Positions 4,829 through 9,915 of a stretch of 9,915 bases of DNA are shown here, piece by piece. The stretch comes from Betaproteobacteria bacterium UBA2293 (GTDB lineage: Bacteria; Pseudomonadota; Gammaproteobacteria; Burkholderiales; Rhodocyclaceae). The notes beneath the pieces are model-generated. The model was not told the DNA's origin and did not search any database. It saw only the letters and a program-made list of their open reading frames with translations. The stretch covers positions 1 through 9,915 of the forward strand of contig DDWF01000063.1 in the NCBI GenBank assembly GCA_002345845.1. Reading direction: 5' to 3'. Within the stretch, counting starts at the first letter, position 1; each line of letters opens with the position of its first letter. The position numbers were made by a program, and so were the translations under genes.

Positions 4829-7369
4829 ATGAAACTACCGGCCCTGCTCAGCGGCATCCGCGGCAAGCTGATTGCCATCTTTGTCCTGATCAAGGTCATT
4901 CCGCTGATTCTGCTTGCCGGGTTTGCCTGGCATGCCACCAGCCGTCTGGGCGGCGACGTTTCGGCGAAGGCCGGCGGCATGGCCGATGCCATGCTGACGA
5001 CCATCCGCTCGATGGGCAGCACGGTGACCGACGACTCGATCCGCGCCCTCGACCTGCGTTCGCGTGAGGCCATCGAGGCCCTGACCACCGATGTTGCCCG
5101 GCAGATCGCTGCCTTCCTCCATGACCGCGATCGTGACATCCTGCAGGCGGCCAGCCTGGCGCCGTCGGCAGCAGAATTCAAGCGATTCATCGCCCAGCAC
5201 CGGCGCCCCTTGCATCAGCACGGCCCCTGGCAACTGGCGGCCGACGGCAAGTCCTGGGAAGCGGTGACACCGGTCAGCCGCGCCGCCAAGGTGACCCGCC
5301 CGGTGCTCACCGACAACGCCCGCGACTTCCATGCCCGCCCGCCCGAATATCTTGGCGAAATCGAGCAGCGCCCGCTGTTCGTCGAAATGACCCTGGTCGG
5401 CCTGGATGGCCGCGAGCGGATCAAGGTGACGAGCGGCAACCTGACTGACAAGACGCTGAAGAATGTCGCCGACCCGGCCAACACCTTCGTCCGCGGAGAA
5501 CACTACTTCGCCGAACTGAAAGCTCTGAAGCCCGGCGAAATCTACGTTTCCGACGTGGTCGGCGCCTATGTCCCGACCCACGTCATCGGCGCCTACCTGC
5601 CGGCGGCCCTGGAAAAAGCCGGCAAGCCTTTCAAACCCGAGGAATCCGCCTACGCCGGCACGGAGAATCCGGTCGGCAAGCGTTTTCGCGGCATTGTCCG
5701 CTGGGCCACGCCGCTGCTCGAGAACGGCAGGATTACCGGCTATGTGACGCTGGCACTCGACCATGACCACATCCGCCAGTTTTCCGACCGTCTGATGCCG
5801 ACCGAGGAGCGCTACACGCCGATCGCCGATGCCATCAAGGGCAATTACGCCTTCATCTGGGATCACCACGGACGCTCCATCTCCCACCCGCGCGATTACT
5901 TCATCGTCGGCCGCAACCCGGAGACCGGCCAGCCCGAGGTGCCCTGGCTGGATAGCGAGCTCTACGCCGAATGGCAGGCCAGCGGCAAATCAGCCGCTGA
6001 CTTCCTGGCCGACGTGCCGCCGTTCCGGGATCAACGCCTGACTCGCAAGCCGGCGGCGGAGCAGGTCAAGGCCGGCAAGGTGCCGCTCGACTGCCGCTAC
6101 CTCAACTTCTCGCCGCAGTGCGATGGCTGGCAGGCGGTCACTGAACACGGCGGCTCCGGCTCCTTCGTCATATTTTTCTCCGGCCTGTGGAAGTTGACCA
6201 CCGCCGCCGCCATTCCGTACCACACCGGCCAGTACGGAAAATCGCCACAGGGTTTCGGCTTCGTCACCATCGGCGCCAATGTCGATGACTTCCACAAGGC
6301 GGCGACCGACACCGCTGCCCGCATCAACACCCTGATCGCCGACAAGGACACCAGTTTCAAGAGCCAGCGCGCCGACCTTCTGGCCAATATCGAGGAGAGT
6401 CTGACCAGCACGGCCATCGGCCTCTGGGGCTCGACGCTGCTGATGATCGTGCTCGTCATCTTCATCGCCGTCTGGATGGCCAACCTGCTGACCCGTCGCA
6501 TCACGCGCATGATCGACGGCATCCACGCCTTCCAGCGGGGCGACCTGAAACACCGCCTGGACCCCGGCTCCGCCGACGAAATGGGCGAACTGGCCCGCTC
6601 CTTCAACAACATGGCGGACTCGGTCGAAGAATCCTTCAAGCGCCTCGACGAAGCCCGTGCCAAGGCGGAGGAAGCCAACCGACTGAAATCTGCGTTCCTG
6701 GCCAATGTCTCGCACGAATTGCGGACGCCGCTCAACGGCATTCTCGGCTTCGCCGAAATGCTGAAAACCGACATCGAAGATCCCGAGCAGCGTGAATACG
6801 CGCGCATCATCCACCAGAGCGGCGAGCACCTGCTCCGCCTGGTCAGCGAAATTCTCGACCTGGCCAAGATCGAAGCCGGCGAAATCCAGTTCAACTGGAT
6901 GCAGTCCTCGGCCAGCGAACTGGCCGAACAGTGCGTGCAACTGCACCGTGCCAGTGCCGAGGCCCGCGGCCTGACGCTGTCCATGGAACTGGCCGATGAC
7001 CTGCCGGAGGCCTTCGAGACCGATCCCGCCCGCCTGCTGCAGATGCTCAACAATCTGCTCAGCAATGCCATCAAGTTCACCGAACAGGGCGGCGTCAGCC
7101 TGAGTGTCCGCCGCGCCGGCAATGAGATCGTCTTCGCCGTCAAGGACAGCGGGCCTGGCATCGCCCCAGAGCACCACGAAGTCATTTTCGAGAAGTTCAA
7201 GCAACTCGAACATTTCATAACCCGCGCCCACGGCGGTACCGGGCTCGGCCTGGCAATCGTCCGCCAGCTGGCGCAGCAGATGGGTGGTCAGGTCGAAGTG
7301 GACTCCGCGCTCGGCAACGGTGCCACCTTCTCACTCCACTTGCCGCTGGATGTTCACCATGCCCGGTAA
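4829..7369 (+). CDS. Membrane sensor histidine kinase with a very large Cache-like periplasmic domain and HAMP
   Basis: An 846-aa inner-membrane histidine kinase. TM1 is at about 14-34, an extracytoplasmic sensor spans about 35-528, TM2 is about 530-555 (GLWGSTLLMIVLVIFIAVWM), and HAMP is about 555-610 (ending DEMGELARSFNNMADSVEESF). A short coiled coil leads to HisKA with phospho-acceptor H629 (SHELRTPLNGILGF). The HATPase domain has an N-box around N746 ([10 protein letters not shown]), G1 at D773 (DSGPGI), an F-box (FEKFKQLEHF) and G2 at 802-810 (GGTGLGLAI). All residues for autophosphorylation are present. There is no receiver or output domain. The ~495-residue sensor is larger than usual double Cache domains, has a cysteine pair C422/C431, and ends in a GFGFVTIGANVDDFHKA segment. 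The ligand is unknown. AGGA just upstream supports the ATG. It lies between a lipoprotein gene and a second kinase, all on the same strand. Confidence 0.93.
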   Translation: MKLPALLSGIRGKLIAIFVLIKVIPLILLAGFAWHATSRLGGDVSAKAGGMADAMLTTIRSMGSTVTDDSIRALDLRSREAIEALTTDVARQIAAFLHDRDRDILQAASLAPSAAEFKRFIAQHRRPLHQHGPWQLAADGKSWEAVTPVSRAAKVTRPVLTDNARDFHARPPEYLGEIEQRPLFVEMTLVGLDGRERIKVTSGNLTDKTLKNVADPANTFVRGEHYFAELKALKPGEIYVSDVVGAYVPTHVIGAYLPAALEKAGKPFKPEESAYAGTENPVGKRFRGIVRWATPLLENGRITGYVTLALDHDHIRQFSDRLMPTEERYTPIADAIKGNYAFIWDHHGRSISHPRDYFIVGRNPETGQPEVPWLDSELYAEWQASGKSAADFLADVPPFRDQRLTRKPAAEQVKAGKVPLDCRYLNFSPQCDGWQAVTEHGGSGSFVIFFSGLWKLTTAAAIPYHTGQYGKSPQGFGFVTIGANVDDFHKAATDTAARINTLIADKDTSFKSQRADLLANIEESLTSTAIGLWGSTLLMIVLVIFIAVWMANLLTRRITRMIDGIHAFQRGDLKHRLDPGSADEMGELARSFNNMADSVEESFKRLDEARAKAEEANRLKSAFLANVSHELRTPLNGILGFAEMLKTDIEDPEQREYARIIHQSGEHLLRLVSEILDLAKIEAGEIQFNWMQSSASELAEQCVQLHRASAEARGLTLSMELADDLPEAFETDPARLLQMLNNLLSNAIKFTEQGGVSLSVRRAGNEIVFAVKDSGPGIAPEHHEVIFEKFKQLEHFITRAHGGTGLGLAIVRQLAQQMGGQVEVDSALGNGATFSLHLPLDVHHAR

Positions 7370-7435
7370 TTACGCCTGGCTCGACGACAAGCATCCGGGC
7401 CAGCGACCACCGGCTTCTGCAATGTCGCTTGAACC

Positions 7436-9544
7436 ATGATGCGCCTGCTCCTGCCACTACTCCTGCTACTGCTCCTCGGCACGGTCAGCGAGCTGGCCGT
7501 ACGCGAAATTGCGCTGCGCACCGAAAGCGAGCAACGGGCCACGATCCTGACCAAGGGCGGAGCAATCCGCGCCGTACTGGAATCGGAATTGAGCGGCAGC
7601 GTCTATCTGGCCAGCGGCATCGAGTCCTACATCATCGCCCGCCGCGGTCTGCTGGAAGACAGCGAAATCGACGACATGCTCGGCCTCATCTACCGCCAGG
7701 GACGGCACTTCCGCAATATCGGCATCGCCCCCGGCAACCGCCTGCGCTACATCGTGCCGCGGATCGGCAATGAAGCCGCCATCGGCCTCTACTACCCGGA
7801 CAATCCCCAGCAATGGCCGGCCGTCGAGCGCACCATTGTCGAACGCCGCTCCTTCCTGGCGGGCCCGGTAACGCTGGTACAAGGGGGCGAGGCGCTGATC
7901 TACCGCACCCCGGTATTCATTGACGGCAAGTACTGGGGGCTGATCAGCACGGTCATCGACACCGACAGCCTGTTCGAATCGCTGATCCCGCTGACCACCA
8001 ACGATGGGCTGCGCCTGGCCTTGCGCGGCCGCGATACGCTGGGCGCCGATGGCGAGGTCTTTCATGGCGACCCGCAGTTGTTCAATGACGGTTCGCCGGT
8101 GATGGACATCAGCGTTCCCGGCGGCAGTTGGCAAATGGCCATCACCAGCGAAGCCGGTGCGCCGCTTTCGCAACACCTTGGACGCCTGGCCGGTTGGCTG
8201 CTGGCCGCTGCCTTTGCCGGGCTGCTCTACTTCCTGCTGCGCTCGCTGGAAGAGCAATCGCGGCTGGCCCGCGAGCGCCAGTTGATGCTCAACGAGCTGC
8301 AGCATGCCCAGAACGACCTGCGCCGTCACCGCGACGAACTGGAGGCCGTCGTCCGCCTGCGCACCGACGAACTGATCCGGGCGAAGGAAGCCGCCGAGGA
8401 GGCGAACCGGGCGAAGAGCGCCTTCATCGCCAACATGAGCCATGAAATCCGCACGCCGATGAATGCCGTCATCGGCCTCGCCCACGTCCTCCAGCGCAGC
8501 AGCCCACGTCCCGAGCAAGGCGAACGCCTGGGCAAGATCGTCAATGCCGCCGATCACCTGCTGGCCATCCTCAATGACATCCTCGACCTGTCGAAAATCG
8601 AGGCCGGCAAACTCGAACTGCATCCAGGTGAAATCCACACGGCGGCGCTGCACGGACGTCTCGAAGCCCTCTTTGCCGAACAGGCCGCGACCCGAGGGGT
8701 GCATTTGCAGATCGACTTCGGCGCCCTGCCGCCCATGCTGCACGGCGATGCGACACGTACCGGCCAACTGCTGATCAACTACGTCAGCAATGCAATCAAG
8801 TTCACCGAACGCGGCGAGATCATGGTTTTCGCCGAGATCCTGACCGCGGACGAGGACAGCCTGTTCGTCCGCTTCAATGTGCACGACAGCGGTATCGGTC
8901 TGCATCCCGAAGAAGCCGAGCGCATCTTCGACGCCTTCGAACAGGCCGACAACTCGACCACTCGCCAGCATGGTGGCACCGGCCTCGGTCTGGCCATCAA
9001 CCGCCGCCTGGCGGCCCTGATGGGCGGTGAAACCGGCGTCACCAGCCAGCCCGGTGTTGGTAGCAACTTCTGGTTCACCGCCCGTTTCGGCAAGCTGGCG
9101 AATGCATCGACAAGTCTCCTGGAAGCGCCACACCTGCCGATCGACAGCCTGCTGGCCGAACGTCACGGGGGTAGCAGGCTACTGGTCGTCGATGACACCC
9201 TGATCAATCTTGAAGTCGCTGTCGAGCTGCTGGAAGCCGTCGGCTTCTGCGTCGACACCGCGAGGAATGGTGCCGAGGCGCTCGAACTGGCCAGCCATAA
9301 CACCTATGCAGCCATCCTGATGGACATCCAGATGCCGGTCATGGACGGCCTGACGGCGACGGCCCACATTCGCCAGTTGCCTGGCGGCGACGCCGTACCG
9401 ATCCTGGCAATGACCGCCAATGCCTACAGCGAAGACCGCCAGGCCTGCCTGGCCGCCGGCATGAACGACCACATCGGCAAACCGGTCGACCCCGACCTTC
9501 TCTACGCCCGCCTGCTCCACTGGCTGGATCGGCCGCCTGCGTGA
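7436..9544 (+). CDS. Hybrid sensor histidine kinase: CHASE, HisKA, HATPase, receiver
   Basis: A 702-aa inner-membrane hybrid kinase. TM1 is a poly-leucine segment (about 2-16). The periplasmic part is a CHASE domain (about 50-185), recognised by [53 protein letters not shown] and [17 protein letters not shown]2 is about 251-270, followed by a coiled coil. HisKA has H336 ([14 protein letters not shown]). HATPase has N452 (SNAIKFTE), G1 D484 (DSGIGL), an FDAFEQAD F-box and G2 at 513-521 (GGTGLGLAI). The C-terminal receiver has acidic D586-D587, phospho-acceptor D630 ([11 protein letters not shown]) and K682. No Hpt or DNA-binding domain follows. An in-frame TGA lies two codons before the ATG, so the start is 7436 or the adjacent ATG at 7439; no good Shine-Dalgarno is seen. 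It follows the first kinase by 66 bases, probably in the same operon. The ligand is unknown; some CHASE domains bind cytokinin-like or other small molecules. Confidence 0.95.
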   Translation: MMRLLLPLLLLLLLGTVSELAVREIALRTESEQRATILTKGGAIRAVLESELSGSVYLASGIESYIIARRGLLEDSEIDDMLGLIYRQGRHFRNIGIAPGNRLRYIVPRIGNEAAIGLYYPDNPQQWPAVERTIVERRSFLAGPVTLVQGGEALIYRTPVFIDGKYWGLISTVIDTDSLFESLIPLTTNDGLRLALRGRDTLGADGEVFHGDPQLFNDGSPVMDISVPGGSWQMAITSEAGAPLSQHLGRLAGWLLAAAFAGLLYFLLRSLEEQSRLARERQLMLNELQHAQNDLRRHRDELEAVVRLRTDELIRAKEAAEEANRAKSAFIANMSHEIRTPMNAVIGLAHVLQRSSPRPEQGERLGKIVNAADHLLAILNDILDLSKIEAGKLELHPGEIHTAALHGRLEALFAEQAATRGVHLQIDFGALPPMLHGDATRTGQLLINYVSNAIKFTERGEIMVFAEILTADEDSLFVRFNVHDSGIGLHPEEAERIFDAFEQADNSTTRQHGGTGLGLAINRRLAALMGGETGVTSQPGVGSNFWFTARFGKLANASTSLLEAPHLPIDSLLAERHGGSRLLVVDDTLINLEVAVELLEAVGFCVDTARNGAEALELASHNTYAAILMDIQMPVMDGLTATAHIRQLPGGDAVPILAMTANAYSEDRQACLAAGMNDHIGKPVDPDLLYARLLHWLDRPPA

Positions 9545-9561
9545 ACGGCTGCCGGCGGGGG

Positions 9562-9567
9562 TATAAT
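9562..9567 (+). promoter_or_regulatory. -10 box (TATAAT) of the DEAD-box helicase gene
   Basis: A perfect TATAAT in a GC-rich setting ends only 7 bases before the A of the helicase ATG at 9575. The expected start of transcription would then fall at or within a base or two of the start codon. The -35 region, at the hybrid kinase stop codon, is weak (GCGTGA or TGCGTG at 17-18 bases). No Shine-Dalgarno is present between the box and the ATG. This points to a leaderless or nearly leaderless mRNA. Confidence 0.6.
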
Positions 9568-9574
9568 CCGCGCC

Positions 9575-9915
9575 ATGTCTGAAATCAATACCTTAGCCGG
9601 CAACGATGCCGAAGTCCCCGCTGCCGAGGCAGCGCCCGAAATCACCTTTGCCGATCTCGGCCTCGCACCGGAACTGTTGCGCGCCGTCCTCGATGAAGGC
9701 TATACCAAGCCGACCCCGATCCAGGCCCAGGCCATCCCGCTGGTCATCAGCGGCAAGGACATCATGGGCGGCGCCCAGACCGGCACCGGCAAGACGGCCG
9801 CCTTTGCCTTGCCGCTTTTGCAGCGCATGATCAACGCTGGCATTTCCGTGCGCGGCCCGGTGCGCGTGCTTGTTCTGGCTCCAACCCGCGAGCTTGCCTT
9901 GCAGATTCATGAAAC
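9575..9915 (+). CDS. DEAD-box ATP-dependent RNA helicase, 5' portion, truncated by the window edge
   Basis: An ATP-dependent RNA helicase of superfamily 2, acting in ribosome assembly, RNA turnover or cold adaptation. The first 113 codons are present and open to the edge. After a ~22-residue acidic/alanine-rich leader come the Q motif ([27 protein letters not shown]), motif I AQTGTGKT (Walker A, near residues 67-74) and motif Ia PTREL. The DEAD box itself lies beyond the edge. The order of motifs and the [16 protein letters not shown] block fit the RhlE-like/DbpA-like proteobacterial group; which subfamily cannot be decided from this part. The ATG at 9575 is the only sensible start, and it lies 30 bases after the stop of the hybrid kinase. 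Its own -10 box suggests it is not simply part of the kinase operon. Confidence 0.94.
   Translation, partial: MSEINTLAGNDAEVPAAEAAPEITFADLGLAPELLRAVLDEGYTKPTPIQAQAIPLVISGKDIMGGAQTGTGKTAAFALPLLQRMINAGISVRGPVRVLVLAPTRELALQIHE

Noticed and set aside
5990..7231. Long minus-strand frames (413 and 373 codons) opposite the first kinase
   Set aside because: Both are shadows of the HAMP/HisKA/HATPase coding region. They overlap each other and show no family motifs.
7466..9166. A 566-codon open frame on the minus strand opposite the hybrid kinase
   Set aside because: It lies entirely antisense to a gene with complete CHASE, HisKA, HATPase and receiver motifs. The translation has no recognisable domain and is a by-product of GC-biased third positions.
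1..9915. Novel defence, mobile or CRISPR-type system
   Set aside because: No transposase, integrase, nuclease, toxin-antitoxin pair, repeat-spacer pattern or tRNA-flanked insertion is seen. All genes belong to housekeeping, uptake or signalling families.

Overview
The window is GC-rich and reads mostly as the chromosome of a betaproteobacterium, probably a Rhodocyclales member of the Dechloromonas/Azonexus type. The grounds are strong G/C third-position codon bias, a UgpB/UgpQ pair, a CHASE hybrid histidine kinase and a DEAD-box helicase with a proteobacterial look. This assignment rests on remembered protein families, not on a search. Nearly all of the window is coding. The longest stretch without a gene is about 107 bases (2168-2274), and no RNA gene, insertion sequence, prophage or CRISPR array is visible.

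Left part, minus strand (1-4274). Reading in the direction of transcription, a ugpB-type periplasmic binding protein gene with a TTG start overlaps ugpQ (glycerophosphodiester phosphodiesterase) by one base. Next come a small exported protein with EF-hand-like motifs, a clear rho-independent terminator, and the 5' part of alaS (alanyl-tRNA synthetase), which runs off the left edge. The ugp pair suggests uptake and breakdown of glycerophosphodiesters, but no permease or ATPase genes are present here.

Right part, plus strand (4372-9915). After a short divergent intergenic region come a small proline-rich lipoprotein, a very large membrane sensor histidine kinase (846 aa, no receiver), and a CHASE-domain hybrid histidine kinase (702 aa, with a C-terminal receiver). 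The three genes are closely spaced and probably form one signalling operon. None has a DNA-binding or other output domain, so the downstream partner must lie elsewhere. A strong -10 box sits just before the 5' part of a DEAD-box RNA helicase that is cut by the right edge.

The observation most worth a second look is alaS. Its first ~46 codons look like the Rhodocyclales gene. From about codon 47 onward the protein looks like AlaRS of a distant lineage (FCB group or candidate phylum type), with different codon use. The switch falls inside one of the most conserved stretches of the gene. This is the signature of a metagenome assembly chimera, or less likely of a real recombination. I see no convincing novel defence or mobile system. 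Other interest lies in the tandem kinases, the orphan ugpB-ugpQ pair with a divergent N-lobe, and two translation-initiation oddities.
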